64,000 nt of DNA from Mycobacterium sp. URHD0025 (GCF_000426065.1 NZ_AUEQ01000016.1:141922-205921), one strand, 5' to 3'. Shown: positions 50,024 through 59,834, numbered from the stretch's first letter. A program made the numbers and translations. The notes: generated from the sequence alone by a model not told the origin.

Positions 50024-51186
50024 CTCCGCAACACGCCGAGCCGGCGGATCGCCTCCTCCATGGTGTCGTCACGCTTACAGAAAGCGAAGCGCACCAAGTG
50101 ATTCCACAGGTCGGCGTGTGGCGCCTCGGGGTCGCAGAATGCCGACATCGGGATCGCGGCCACACCGGCCTTGTGTGGCAACTCGGCACAGAACTGCGTG
50201 CTGTCCGAATACCCGAGCGGCCGCGGGTCTGCGCACAGGAAGTATGTGCCGTGGCTGTCGTGCACCTCGAACCCGATGTCGCCCAACGCGTTGCCCAACC
50301 GGTCCCGTTTGGTCTGGAATGCCTCCCGCAGGTCGGCCACCCAGCCGTCCTCGTGATTGAGCGCATGGGCCACCGCGGGCTGGAAGGGGCTACCGCCCAC
50401 ATAGCTGAGGTACTGCTTGGCGGCGCGAACCCCGGCGATGAGTTCGGCAGGGCCACAGGCCCACCCGATCTTCCACCCGGTGACGTTGAACATCTTGGCC
50501 GCGCTGGAGATGGTCACGGTGCGCCCGGCCATGCCGGGGTAGCCGGCCAGCGGCAGGTGCTGGACGTCGAAGACCAACTGCTCGTAGACCTCGTCGGTGA
50601 TCACCAGCAGGTCGTGCTCGATGGCCAGCGCCGCGACGGCGCGCAACTCGGTATCGGAGGCCACCGCGCCGGTCGGATTGTGCGGGGAGTTGAGGATCAG
50701 CGCGCGTGTCCTGGGTGTGACGGCCCGGCGTAAACCGTCGGTGTCGATCCTGAAGCCGGCACCGTCGGCGACCAGCGGTACGGCGGTGCGCACACACCCG
50801 GCCATGGCGATCACGGGTGAGTACGAGTCGTAGAACGGCTCGATCACCAGTACCTCGGAGCCCGGCTCGACCAGCCCGAGGACCGACGCGGCGATGGCCT
50901 CGGTGGCGCCGACGGTCACCAACACCTCGGTGTCGGGGTTGTAATCGATGCCGTAATGGCGTTTGCGCTGCGCGGCGATCGCGTGGCGCAACTCGGGGAT
51001 ACCGAGGCCGGGTGGGTACTGGTTGTGGCCTTCGGCGATCGCGTTCTGCGCGACTTTGAGCATCTCGGCCGGACCGTCCTCGTCGGGAAAACCCTGTCCG
51101 AGGTTGACCGCGCCCAGCCGGGTGGCCAGCGCAGACATCTCCGCGAAGATGGTGACGGCATAGGGCTGCAGTCTCTGCACGGTCAT
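50020..51186 (-). CDS. dapC: PLP-dependent aminotransferase, DapC-like
   Basis: A 388-residue class I aminotransferase. VNLGQGFPDEDGP, LNSPHNPTGAV, VITDEVYEQLVFD and SSAAKMFNVTGWKIGW (PLP Lys) are intact. Matches Rv0858c, assigned as N-succinyldiaminopimelate aminotransferase in lysine/peptidoglycan synthesis; methionine or kynurenine aminotransferase activity is possible from sequence. Convergent with whiB. Confidence 0.88.
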   Translation of the reverse strand: MTVQRLQPYAVTIFAEMSALATRLGAVNLGQGFPDEDGPAEMLKVAQNAIAEGHNQYPPGLGIPELRHAIAAQRKRHYGIDYNPDTEVLVTVGATEAIAASVLGLVEPGSEVLVIEPFYDSYSPVIAMAGCVRTAVPLVADGAGFRIDTDGLRRAVTPRTRALILNSPHNPTGAVASDTELRAVAALAIEHDLLVITDEVYEQLVFDVQHLPLAGYPGMAGRTVTISSAAKMFNVTGWKIGWACGPAELIAGVRAAKQYLSYVGGSPFQPAVAHALNHEDGWVADLREAFQTKRDRLGNALGDIGFEVHDSHGTYFLCADPRPLGYSDSTQFCAELPHKAGVAAIPMSAFCDPEAPHADLWNHLVRFAFCKRDDTMEEAIRRLGVLRS

Positions 51187-51206
51187 GTCGTCGACAGTAG
51201 CCGGGC

Positions 51207-51905
51207 TCAGGTGGCGAAGAGCCTCGACGTCCGCTCCTCATGGCGCATGCCGCTGATCTCAAACCCCGGTGCGGTGCCGGACAGATCGTGTAACGGACGC
51301 AGACAGGCCTCCCGCGCCAGCTGGACGGCCAGGCCGGTAGTGCGTAACTGAATGCGCTGGCTCTCCAGCGGCCCCAACCGGCCCAACCGCACGGCGGCAC
51401 TGAGCATCGACGCCATCATCGACCGGATACAGCCCAGGACGGACAGCTGTTCCGGCACCCCGAGCTGGGCCTGCACCACACCGTCCACGACGGCGGCATG
51501 GCCCGGAGTCGTCCCGTTGCACACACCGACCACGTATCGGTGGTTGGCGGCGATCCCGATGTCGACGGCGGTGGCCGCGAGCTGACGGCCGGTCGATGTC
51601 GAGGCGATCCGCGCGTTGTCGAACAACTTGTAGGAAGCTGTGAGCTCGTCCAGGTCCGCGAGGAGCCGCGGGCACTCCGCTGCCCGCCAGGCGTGCGCGG
51701 TGAGGGTGGCATCCAACGGGCCGTAGCCGTGGATGAGGTAGCCGCACACCGCTGCCTCAAGCTCCGCCGCGTCCGCGCTGGGTCGGGTGGCCAGCCATTC
51801 CTCCAGGCCATGACTGTGCACCATACGGCCTGATGGAAAAGCACTGTCGTGCAGCTGCATCCACTGCGCGAGCGCGACGTCCGGGTCAGTGGTGGTGGCC
51901 GGCAT
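51207..51905 (-). CDS. ureF: Urease accessory protein UreF
   Basis: A 232-residue all-helical protein: QWMQLHDSAFPSGRMVHSHG, GYGPLDATLTAHAW and SASLGVP-like LGVPEQLSVLGCIRSMM. It acts as a gate for UreG in nickel insertion. ATG 51905 lies inside the 3' end of ureE, a 20-base overlap. Last gene of the operon. Confidence 0.93.
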   Translation of the reverse strand: MPATTTDPDVALAQWMQLHDSAFPSGRMVHSHGLEEWLATRPSADAAELEAAVCGYLIHGYGPLDATLTAHAWRAAECPRLLADLDELTASYKLFDNARIASTSTGRQLAATAVDIGIAANHRYVVGVCNGTTPGHAAVVDGVVQAQLGVPEQLSVLGCIRSMMASMLSAAVRLGRLGPLESQRIQLRTTGLAVQLAREACLRPLHDLSGTAPGFEISGMRHEERTSRLFAT

Positions 51906-52371
51906 GGTGATCGGCCGAGGTGCGGGACCAACCGGACGGGGCCATCGGCGCATCGTGGATCTGGCCGTTGACCCCCAGGTCGGCGAGCATCTGGCGGGCC
52001 GCGTCGGCGCTGGTGAACAACGGCACGGTCACGGAGTGTTCGTCGACGTCGATGGGTGCGTGCTGGTTTCCGAGCAGGTGGCCCAGGAGCAGTAACGCCT
52101 GCCCCGTGTTGTCGGCGAAGCGAACCACGATGGCCGGCTCGGGTGGGCGCCGAACCACCACCGCATTCACGCCGTCATCGGCAACCACCGCACCGTCGAA
52201 CAGAAACGTGGAGCGCGGCAGCGTGATCCGCACTTCGATACCGGTATCGGTGGTGACCAGCTGCCGGTGTTTGCCGGCGTCTCCCCAGCCGATGTCGACG
52301 TGGTGGAGGGTGCGTCCGGCGAATCGCGAATCGGTGACGCTACCTAAGACGGTGTCGGCATGCATGTTCAT
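51886..52371 (-). CDS. ureE: Urease accessory protein UreE (nickel chaperone)
   Basis: A 161-residue metallochaperone. The N-terminal peptide-binding domain is followed by the metal-binding domain with LLLLGHLLGNQHAPI and the C-terminal HHAGHHH tail. It delivers nickel to the UreDFG complex. It starts four bases inside the ureD end region. The M. tuberculosis urease operon has no ureE, so this operon is of a different type. Confidence 0.9.
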   Translation of the reverse strand: MNMHADTVLGSVTDSRFAGRTLHHVDIGWGDAGKHRQLVTTDTGIEVRITLPRSTFLFDGAVVADDGVNAVVVRRPPEPAIVVRFADNTGQALLLLGHLLGNQHAPIDVDEHSVTVPLFTSADAARQMLADLGVNGQIHDAPMAPSGWSRTSADHHAGHHH

Positions 52372-53171
52372 GCGCTCCTTGCCGGTCGACTGGTCGGTGC
52401 GGCGTCGCGCACCGCGGTGTGCAGGGCCTGCTGGGCCCGTCGGAGTTCGGGTGCCCGGTCTGCGGTCATCCGGCTGAAAAGTCCTGCCCCGTTGGGCAGT
52501 TCGCTGGCACCGGCGCGCACCCCGGACAGGTTGGTGAGCGCGGCGCGCGCCGATTCGAGCGCCGTTGGCAGTCCCGGAGTAACCGCGAGTTGCGTCGCCA
52601 CATAGTCACCGTCGAGTGCGTCGGCCACATCGGGGGTGAACCGTTGCCGGTCCCGGGCGATCATCCGATCACCCGAGCGCACCGTGATCGCGGTGTCCAC
52701 TCCCGCGTAGCGGAACCGCTCGCCGTGAGCAATGCGACCCGCGGCGACGGCCTCCCAGCCGATATAGCGGCCGCCCTCGGCGACATCGACATCGAGAGTC
52801 TGGGTGAACTGCGAACCAGCCTGCGGGATCAGTGTTCTAGGTATGTACTCCAGGACCGCGCCGGTGTGCACGGTGAACCGGAGCTGATGCCGTGCCCCCG
52901 GGCCGTCACCGGCGAACACCTGGGTGGCCGACTGGGTGGTCAGCACCAGATGGGAGCCGGGCGCACAGACCACCGTGGTACGCAGGTCGTCGTCGGAAAA
53001 TGTTCCGCCGCTGGGGCTCTGCACACACAGCACCGCCGCACCGGGAAACCGGTCATCCGAGTGCAATGCGGTGGTGACCCGCTGCGGATAACGCTGACGC
53101 AGTGTGGTGACGCGGGTCCGGCCGGTGGCATCGGTACCGACGTGGACGGTCAACTCGCCGGGTGCGATCAC
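52368..53171 (-). CDS. ureD: Urease accessory protein UreD
   Basis: A 267-residue beta-rich protein: HVGTDATGRTRVTTLRQRYP, GAVLEYIPRTLIPQAGSQFT and YIGWEAVAAGRIAHGERFRY are UreD signatures. It docks UreFG on urease and carries nickel. The start overlaps the ureG stop by four bases. Confidence 0.92.
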   Translation of the reverse strand: MIAPGELTVHVGTDATGRTRVTTLRQRYPQRVTTALHSDDRFPGAAVLCVQSPSGGTFSDDDLRTTVVCAPGSHLVLTTQSATQVFAGDGPGARHQLRFTVHTGAVLEYIPRTLIPQAGSQFTQTLDVDVAEGGRYIGWEAVAAGRIAHGERFRYAGVDTAITVRSGDRMIARDRQRFTPDVADALDGDYVATQLAVTPGLPTALESARAALTNLSGVRAGASELPNGAGLFSRMTADRAPELRRAQQALHTAVRDAAPTSRPARSA

Positions 53172-53785
53172 CTGCTCACCGCGAGCATGGCACCGCGCAG
53201 CAGCGCATCGGTCAGTTCTGCCAGTCCGCGGCCCGACCGCAGGTCGGTGAACACCGTCGGTTTCGTCGGTCGGGCCACGGCGCAGTCGCGGCGCATTCCG
53301 TCGAGATCAGCACCCACCTGGTCGGCCAGGTCGATCTTGTTGACCACCAGTAGATCTGCTTGCAGCAGCCCGATGCCCTTCTTGCGGGGGATGTCGTCAC
53401 CGCCGGCGGTGTCGATGACGAAGATCCAGTAGTCGACCAGATCGGAGGTGAAGGTGGCGGCGAGATTGTCGCCGCCGGATTCGATGAGAATCAAGTCCAG
53501 ATCGTCGAATTCGGCCACCAGCCGCCGGGCCGCGGCGAGATTCGCCGACGGATCCTCCCGGATCGCGGTGTGCGGACAGGCCCCGGTTTCCACTGCCAGC
53601 ACCCGTCGCGGATCGATCACCCCGCTACGGCGCACCCGCTGCGCATCTTCGTCGGTCACCAGATCGTTGGTGATGACCGCGACTCCGAGCCCGGCCGCGG
53701 TGAGCTCGGGGACCAGCATCTCCACCAGGCGGGTCTTTCCGGAACCGACCGGCCCGCCGATACCGATACGAATGACGTCAGTCAT
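53168..53785 (-). CDS. ureG: Urease accessory GTPase UreG
   Basis: A 205-residue GTPase. P-loop GGPVGSGKTRL, VAVITNDLVTDEDAQRV, GACPHTAIREDPS (CPH metal motif), LILIESGGDNLAATF and the base motif VVNKIDLA. Powers nickel delivery to UreC. Confidence 0.97.
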   Translation of the reverse strand: MTDVIRIGIGGPVGSGKTRLVEMLVPELTAAGLGVAVITNDLVTDEDAQRVRRSGVIDPRRVLAVETGACPHTAIREDPSANLAAARRLVAEFDDLDLILIESGGDNLAATFTSDLVDYWIFVIDTAGGDDIPRKKGIGLLQADLLVVNKIDLADQVGADLDGMRRDCAVARPTKPTVFTDLRSGRGLAELTDALLRGAMLAVSR

Positions 53786-53797
53786 ATGTGCCTCCGG

Positions 53798-55513
53798 CTA
53801 TTTCAGGGTGTAGCGCCGGCCCAGCGGCACCGTGGTCATGGGCGTACTGCGGCACAACTGCCCGTCGATGAAGACGCGGTAGGTGTCCGGTTCGATCGTG
53901 ATGTCGGGCAGATAGTCGTTGTGGAGCAGATCGGCCTTCGTCAAGGCGCGGGCGCCGCGGCACTCCACCAGGCGGGTGTCGAGCCCCAGCTTGTCCGCCA
54001 GCCCGCCGGCGATGGCGGCGCCGGCCACGAAGTTGACCGAGACGTCGGCGGGGGTGCGGCCGTAGGCCGCCCACTGCGGCCGGTACTTCAACGGTTCGCA
54101 CGTCATCAGGGACGCGTTTGCCTCACCCATCACCGACCACGCCGGGAAGCCGCCCTTGAACACCACCTCGGGCCGGATTCCGAAGAACTTGGGTTCCCAC
54201 AGCACGATATCGGCCAGCTTGCCCGGTTCCAGTGAGCCGACCTCGTGGTCGATCCCGAACAGTTTCGCCGGGTTGATGGTGAGCTTGGCGACGTAGCGAA
54301 GGATGCGGGCGTTGTCTGCGCCGCTGCCCTCGTCCTCGGGCAGCGCGCCTCGGGTCGCCCGCATATGGGAGGCCAATTGCCAAGTGCGTGCGATGGTCTC
54401 ACCGATCCGTCCCATGCCTTGCGAGTCGGAGCCCATCGCGGAGATGGCGCCGAGATCGTGCAGCACATCCTCGGCGGCGATGGTCTCGCGGCGGATCCGG
54501 GACTCGGCGAACGCCACGTCCTCGGGAATGCGTGGATTGAGATGGTGGCAGACCATCACCATGTCCAGATGTTCGTCAAAAGTGTTGAGCGTGTACGGGT
54601 TTGTCGGGTTGGTCGAGGACGGCAGGCAGTACGGTTCGCCGACCACCCGCATGATGTCGGGCGCGTGCCCGCCACCGGCACCCTCGGCGTGATAGGTGTG
54701 GATCGGCCTGCCGCCGATGGCGGCCATGGTGTCTTCGTAGAATCCGGACTCGTTGAGGGTGTCGGTGTGGATCTGCACCTGCAGGTCCAGATCGTCGCCG
54801 GCATCCAGGGAAGCCCGGATGGCGGCCGGCGTGGCACCCCAGTCTTCGTGGATCTTGTAGCCGATCGCGCCGGCCCGGCCTTGTTCGATCAACGGTGCGG
54901 TGCTCGAGGCGCTGCCGTTCCCGATGAAACCGAAGTTCATCGGGAACGCCTCGGCGGCACGCAGCATTCGCGCCAGGTTGTTCGGCCCGGATGAGGTGAT
55001 GCCCACCGTGACCGGACCCAATCCGCCACCGATCATCGTGGTGATCCCACTGGAGATCGCTTCCTCGACGAGGCCGGCGCTGTCGAAGTGCACATGGACG
55101 TCGATGGCACCGGCGGTGGCGATCATGCCCTCACCGGAACGGATGTCGGTACCCGCGCCGATCACCAGTTCCGGGTCGACACCGTCCATGGTGCGCGGGT
55201 TTCCGGCTTTCCCGATTCCGGCGATCCGTCCATCGCGGATTCCGATGTCGGCCTTGCGGATACCCAGCACCGCGTCGATGATCAGCGCGTTGGTGATGAC
55301 GAAATCGAGTGCGCCGTCGGCGTTGGTGAGATCGCCGTGTACCGCCATACCCTCTCGCATCGTCTTCCCGCCGCCGAACACCGCCTCGTCGCCGTAGACC
55401 GTGGCGTCGTCCGTGACCTTGGCCAGCAGCTCGGTGTCGGCCAGGCGGACCCGATCACCGGTGGTGGGCCCGTACAGTTCGGCGTAGCGCCGGCGGCTGA
55501 TGCGGTAGGACAT
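53798..55513 (-). CDS. ureC: Urease alpha subunit
   Basis: The 571-residue catalytic subunit hydrolysing urea to ammonia and CO2. Nickel ligands lie in HVHFDSAGL, the carbamylated Lys in GYKIHEDWG, and the active-site flap in MVMVCHHLNP. ATG 55513 is chosen because GGAGG lies six bases upstream; a start 15 bases earlier is possible. Two bases separate it from the ureAB stop. Confidence 0.97.
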   Translation of the reverse strand: MSYRISRRRYAELYGPTTGDRVRLADTELLAKVTDDATVYGDEAVFGGGKTMREGMAVHGDLTNADGALDFVITNALIIDAVLGIRKADIGIRDGRIAGIGKAGNPRTMDGVDPELVIGAGTDIRSGEGMIATAGAIDVHVHFDSAGLVEEAISSGITTMIGGGLGPVTVGITSSGPNNLARMLRAAEAFPMNFGFIGNGSASSTAPLIEQGRAGAIGYKIHEDWGATPAAIRASLDAGDDLDLQVQIHTDTLNESGFYEDTMAAIGGRPIHTYHAEGAGGGHAPDIMRVVGEPYCLPSSTNPTNPYTLNTFDEHLDMVMVCHHLNPRIPEDVAFAESRIRRETIAAEDVLHDLGAISAMGSDSQGMGRIGETIARTWQLASHMRATRGALPEDEGSGADNARILRYVAKLTINPAKLFGIDHEVGSLEPGKLADIVLWEPKFFGIRPEVVFKGGFPAWSVMGEANASLMTCEPLKYRPQWAAYGRTPADVSVNFVAGAAIAGGLADKLGLDTRLVECRGARALTKADLLHNDYLPDITIEPDTYRVFIDGQLCRSTPMTTVPLGRRYTLK

Positions 55514-55514
55514 C

Positions 55515-56228
55515 TCAGGCCTCCGCATCCACGGAGGTGTCGAGGAAGCCGCGGGTGTGCATGGTTGTCATGAGCTCCTTGCTCGGCGCGGTATCGGTGG
55601 GGCCGTTGGTGACATCGTTCTGGCCGATGACGATTCGCTGTCCGCCGTAGCTGGTCAGTGAAACGGTTTGGGCCTCACCGGGTTCGAATCGCACAGCGGT
55701 GCCAGACGGGATGTCCAGGCGCATCCCGTAGGCGTTGGCCCGGTCGAACCGCAACGCCCGGTTGGTCTCGAAGAAGTGGAAGTGGGAACCCACCTGGACC
55801 GGGCGGTCACCGGTGTTCTCCACCGTCACGGTGGCGGTCGCCCGTCCGGCATTGAGCTCCAGATCGCCTTCATCGGTGAGGATTTCACCCGGTACCACCG
55901 TGAGCTCGGCCGCCCGCCGGTGGCCCGGGCCGATGGCGTCGTGCACCGTGACCAGCTTCTGGCCGTCTTCGAAGAATGCCTCGACCTGAACTGACCCCAG
56001 CAGGGTCCGGACCCCGGGCAGCACGTCGTCGTCGGTCAGGACCTGGGCCCCGTGTGCGGCAGCATCGGCGACGGTGGCGCCGGCGCGGGCCGCCTCGGCC
56101 ACCTCGTCGGCGATCAAGGCACGGGCTTCGGCGTAGGTCAGCGCCAGGCCCGCGGCGCGGCGCTTGCGGGCCAGTTCGGCGGCCAGGAACAACAGCAGCC
56201 GGTCCTCATCCTTGGGTGTCAGGTGCAT
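55515..56228 (-). CDS. ureAB: Fused urease gamma-beta subunit
   Basis: A 237-residue fusion. Residues 1-100 are UreA (LTPKDEDRLLLFLAAELARK, AAHGAQVLTDDDVLPGV) and ~110-230 UreB (VPGEILTDEGDLELNAGR, VGSHFHFFETNRALRFDR, SYGGQRIVIGQNDVTNG). Mycobacteria with ureABC usually have these as separate genes, so the fusion points to acquisition from another actinobacterial or proteobacterial lineage (inference). It starts three bases after the binding-protein stop. Confidence 0.95.
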   Translation of the reverse strand: MHLTPKDEDRLLLFLAAELARKRRAAGLALTYAEARALIADEVAEAARAGATVADAAAHGAQVLTDDDVLPGVRTLLGSVQVEAFFEDGQKLVTVHDAIGPGHRRAAELTVVPGEILTDEGDLELNAGRATATVTVENTGDRPVQVGSHFHFFETNRALRFDRANAYGMRLDIPSGTAVRFEPGEAQTVSLTSYGGQRIVIGQNDVTNGPTDTAPSKELMTTMHTRGFLDTSVDAEA

Positions 56229-56231
56229 GTC

Positions 56232-57479
56232 TCAGCCCGTGATCCCTGCGGCCCAGGGGTATCCGTGCAGGAACGGGTCCGGTTCGATGGGCTGCGGCGA
56301 GGCCCACACCTCGTGAATCAACCCGTCGTTGGCGACCTTGCCGATCCGGGCCGTCTTCGTCACATGGTGGTTCTCGCCGTCGATCGTGACGGTGCCTTCT
56401 GGAGCGTTGATGCTGACTCCGCCCGCGGCCTTCTGGATGTCGGGAACCGCGAAGGACTTTGCCTTCTCCACCGTCGCCTTCCAAAGCTGCACTGCGGCAT
56501 ACGCCGATTCCATCGGGTCCGAGGTCACTCTGTCGGCGCCGTACCGGGCCTTGAAGTGGGCGACGAACGCTGTGTTCGCCGGGGTGTCGAGGGTTTGGTA
56601 GTAGTTCCACGACGACAGTTGTCCGGCGAGCGTGGCCGCGCCGATACTGCGCACTTCCTCCTCTCCGACGCACATCGACATGACGGGCATCGCCGCCGGG
56701 GTCAGCCCGGCACTGTTGTACTCCCGGAAGAAGGACGTCAGCGAGCCACCGACGACGACGTTGAAGATCGCGTCAGCCCCAGCGGTGCGGATCTTGTTGA
56801 CGATGGTGGCGAAGTTGGTGCTGTCGAGCGGCACATAGTCCTCGCCCATGATCTCGATGCCGTTGGCCTGCGCATAGGCCTTGACGATGGCATTGGAGGT
56901 CCGTGGGAACACGTAGTCGCTGCCCACCAGGTACAGCGATCTGATTCCCTGGGACTTGAGGTAGTCGAGCGCCGGGATGATCTGCTGGTTGGTGGTGGCG
57001 CCCGAGTAGAAGATGTTGGGTGACTGTTCGAGGCCCTCGTACTGCTGGCCGTAGTACAGCAGCGCGTTGGACTCCTCGAAGGTGGGCAGCATCGCCTTGC
57101 GGCTCGCCGAGGTATAGCCGCCGAAAACCGCTGCCACACAGTCGTTGTTGACCAGCTTCTGGGCCTTCTCAGCGAACACCGTCGGCTCGGAGGCGCCGTC
57201 CTCAGAGATGAGTTGCAGTTGTTTGCCGAGCACCCCGCCGCCGGAATTGATCTCGTCGACGGCCATCGTGATCGCGTCGTGGATGACCGACTCGCTGACG
57301 GCCAGGCCGCCGGAAAGCGAGTTGATCGCACCGACCTTCACCGTGGGGCCGGAGGTGTCGGCGCAACTGGCGGCCACGCTGGTGGTGTCACCGACACGAC
57401 TGCCACAACCTGCGGTGAGTGCTGCCACCGCCGCCAACAGCGCGAGTGCACGACGGGTGTATCGGATCTGCTTCGGCAT
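56232..57479 (-). CDS. Urea/short-chain-amide-type ABC substrate-binding lipoprotein (UrtA-like)
   Basis: A 415-residue lipoprotein. ATG 57479 opens a signal peptide with lipobox LTAGC. The periplasmic-binding fold (VKVGAINSLSGGLAVSESVI, AVFGGYTSASRKAMLPTFEE, YYGQQYEGLEQSPNIFYSGA, YVPLDSTNFATIVNKIRTAG) is that of UrtA/FmdD-type urea and amide binding proteins. No UrtBCDE permease or ATPase is in the window, so it is either an orphan receptor or works with transporters elsewhere. Immediately upstream of ureAB. Confidence 0.88.
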   Translation of the reverse strand: MPKQIRYTRRALALLAAVAALTAGCGSRVGDTTSVAASCADTSGPTVKVGAINSLSGGLAVSESVIHDAITMAVDEINSGGGVLGKQLQLISEDGASEPTVFAEKAQKLVNNDCVAAVFGGYTSASRKAMLPTFEESNALLYYGQQYEGLEQSPNIFYSGATTNQQIIPALDYLKSQGIRSLYLVGSDYVFPRTSNAIVKAYAQANGIEIMGEDYVPLDSTNFATIVNKIRTAGADAIFNVVVGGSLTSFFREYNSAGLTPAAMPVMSMCVGEEEVRSIGAATLAGQLSSWNYYQTLDTPANTAFVAHFKARYGADRVTSDPMESAYAAVQLWKATVEKAKSFAVPDIQKAAGGVSINAPEGTVTIDGENHHVTKTARIGKVANDGLIHEVWASPQPIEPDPFLHGYPWAAGITG

Positions 57480-57668
57480 GTGTGATGGCCCTTGTCCGTG
57501 TGACGGTGAGTTGCCGAAAGCGTAGGAATCACCGGCGCATCGGGCCATAGGAGGAATCTCCCATTTGCCGCTGTCGTTTTCGCGGGTGCCTCCGCGTTGA
57601 AACATTCACGAAACACGCCCTGCCAATGATGGTTTCGAGTTTGGTGAGCCCCAGTAAAGGACCCTCAG

Positions 57669-58670
57669 ATGGCAGGCAGCTACGCCGCGGTACTGGACAG
57701 CGCTTCCAGTGTCGAGACCCGCGCACACGAGATGCTGGAGCGGTTGGCGCGGCACGCAAGTTCTTCGGCGTCGGCGATCTGTCTGTGGGATCCGATCTCC
57801 CGGCGGCACATCGCCATCGCCAACCATGGCTACCCCGACCCGGTGATCGACCACCTCAACACCTGGTTCATCGATCACGACCCGCTGTTCGAGACGATGC
57901 GCCGGCGCGGTCTCGGTGCCCTGCGCTGGCGCGATTTCCCCGATTACCGGGACACGTATTCGGTCCGGGGCGTGTTTGTGCCCGCCGGGTTCGATGAGGG
58001 ACTGTCGGCGCGGTTGGTCACCGCCGACGGCACGTACGCCGGCACCATCCACGTCAACTGTGACGACCCGCGTTATCCCAGCGATGACGACGTGGACGAG
58101 ATCAACGCAATGCGCCAGCAACTGGCCGAACATCTGGACTTCTCGCTGCGTCCGCGGATGGTCGCCGAACTCATGTCGCCGGATGCGCAGGCCTGGGCCG
58201 TCGACGGGACCGGCCGTACCCATCTGCTGCGGGTCGGGGAGGCGTTCGACGAGATTCTGGACCGGGAGCTGGTCGGAGCCATGGCTGTGGCCGGCCTCGG
58301 ACACCGCGCAGAGGCGACGCGATGGCATGACGGTGCCGGATGGCTACACGTGCGGTATGTCACCACCGCTCCCCGGTTCCGCCAAGACAGCATGTGCGCG
58401 GTGATGCTGATCAGTCGCGATGCGCTGCCGTTCGGAATCACCCCTCGTGAGTTGGACGCTCTGACGCTGGCTGCACATGGCCTGACCAACAATCAGATTG
58501 CGGCGCAACTGTTTATCAGCGTGCGGACCGCCGGGCACCATCTGGAGAGCGCGTCGGTGAAACTCGGTGCCACGAACCGAGCGTCGTGTGTATCGCAAGC
58601 GGTTTCCTGGGGGCTGTTGTCCGGCTCGATGCTGCGCGATCTGGGCACGCATATCCCGGCTGCGGGCTGA
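57669..58670 (+). CDS. GAF-like / LuxR-type transcriptional regulator
   Basis: A 333-residue protein. The N-terminal ~180 residues are GAF-like (SAICLWDPISRRHIAIANHG, RWRDFPDYRDTYSVRGVFVP). The C-terminal HTH is ITPRELDALTLAAHGLTNNQ, IAAQLFISVRTAGHHLESAS. AAAGGA precedes the ATG. It is divergent from the urtA-like/urease operon across 189 bases and is the best candidate for its regulator, or for the downstream OYE. Confidence 0.88.
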   Translation: MAGSYAAVLDSASSVETRAHEMLERLARHASSSASAICLWDPISRRHIAIANHGYPDPVIDHLNTWFIDHDPLFETMRRRGLGALRWRDFPDYRDTYSVRGVFVPAGFDEGLSARLVTADGTYAGTIHVNCDDPRYPSDDDVDEINAMRQQLAEHLDFSLRPRMVAELMSPDAQAWAVDGTGRTHLLRVGEAFDEILDRELVGAMAVAGLGHRAEATRWHDGAGWLHVRYVTTAPRFRQDSMCAVMLISRDALPFGITPRELDALTLAAHGLTNNQIAAQLFISVRTAGHHLESASVKLGATNRASCVSQAVSWGLLSGSMLRDLGTHIPAAG

Positions 58671-58712
58671 CCCCCGGGAATGATTGCTGCGCGCTGGGCG
58701 CTTTAGATCGGC

Positions 58713-59819
58713 GTGACCCACAAACTGAACGCTGATGCCGCGCTGTTGCAGCCGATCCAGGTCGGCGATACCGCCGCTACCAACCGTCTGTTCATGGCAC
58801 CGCTCACGCGTTCACGCGCCGATGCCGACGGCACGCCGTCGCCGCTGGCCGCGCAGTACTACACGCAGCGGGCCGGCGCGGGCCTGATCATCAGCGAGGC
58901 CACTGCTGTCGCCGAGACCGCCAACGGCGCCTACATGAACACCCCGGGCATCTACACCGACCGCCATCAGGATGGCTGGGCCGAGATCGCCGACTCGGTG
59001 CACGCCGCCGGCGGCAAGATGTTCGTCCAGCTGTGGCATGTCGGCCGCATGGCGCACCCCGACATCAGCGGGTTCGATCCGGTCGCGCCGTCGGCGATCG
59101 CCGCCGACCTGCTCACCCACACCCCCACTGGCAAGAAGCCGCTGCCGACGCCACGGGCGCTCGACACCGCCGAGATCGCGGAGATCGTCGGGCAGTTCCG
59201 GGCGGCTGCGCGCCGGGCGATCGACGCGGGCATGGACGGCGTGGAGATCCACGGCGCCAACGGCTACCTGCTGCACGAGTTCAGCTCCGATGTGGTCAAC
59301 CAGCGCACCGATGCCTACGGCGGCTCGCCGGAAAACCGGGCTCGGTTCACCGCTGAGGTGGTCGAGGCCGTGGTCGACGAGATCGGCGCCGGCCGGGTCG
59401 GGCTGCGGATCTCTCCCGGGAACACCGCCGGAGATATGCGGGAAGACGACACGGTCAGCACCTATGAGGCGCTGCTGGAGCGCATCGCACCACTTGGCCT
59501 GGCTTACCTGCACGTGCTCATCGACCCGGCCGAGCACGCCTTCGGCGTCATCCGCGCCGTGTGGTCGGGAACGTTCGTGCTCAACACCGGCCGCAACTCC
59601 GGCACCGACTTCTCACAGTTGGAGGGCTACGCCGAGTGGGGCGCCATCAGTGCCGCCGCGGTGGGGCGGGCCTTCCTGGCCAACCCGGATCTGATCGACC
59701 GGCTGATCCTGGGTGCCGAACTCAACGAGCCCGATGTGACGACCTTCTACGCCCCGGGGCCGATCGGCTACACCGATTACCCGTCGCTGATTGAGATCGA
59801 AGCGCCGCGCTCGGCCTGA
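58713..59819 (+). CDS. Old Yellow Enzyme-family alkene reductase
   Basis: A 368-residue FMN enzyme. NRLFMAPLTRSRADADGTPS, KMFVQLWHVGRMAHPDISG, DGVEIHGANGYLLHEFSSD and YGGSPENRARF are the OYE signatures, with the His/Asn pair HGAN for substrate. It reduces activated C=C bonds with NADPH, and resembles XenB/NemA. GTG start, 42 bases after the LuxR stop. Confidence 0.94.
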   Translation: MTHKLNADAALLQPIQVGDTAATNRLFMAPLTRSRADADGTPSPLAAQYYTQRAGAGLIISEATAVAETANGAYMNTPGIYTDRHQDGWAEIADSVHAAGGKMFVQLWHVGRMAHPDISGFDPVAPSAIAADLLTHTPTGKKPLPTPRALDTAEIAEIVGQFRAAARRAIDAGMDGVEIHGANGYLLHEFSSDVVNQRTDAYGGSPENRARFTAEVVEAVVDEIGAGRVGLRISPGNTAGDMREDDTVSTYEALLERIAPLGLAYLHVLIDPAEHAFGVIRAVWSGTFVLNTGRNSGTDFSQLEGYAEWGAISAAAVGRAFLANPDLIDRLILGAELNEPDVTTFYAPGPIGYTDYPSLIEIEAPRSA

Positions 59820-59834
59820 AGCCGAGCCTCCCTC

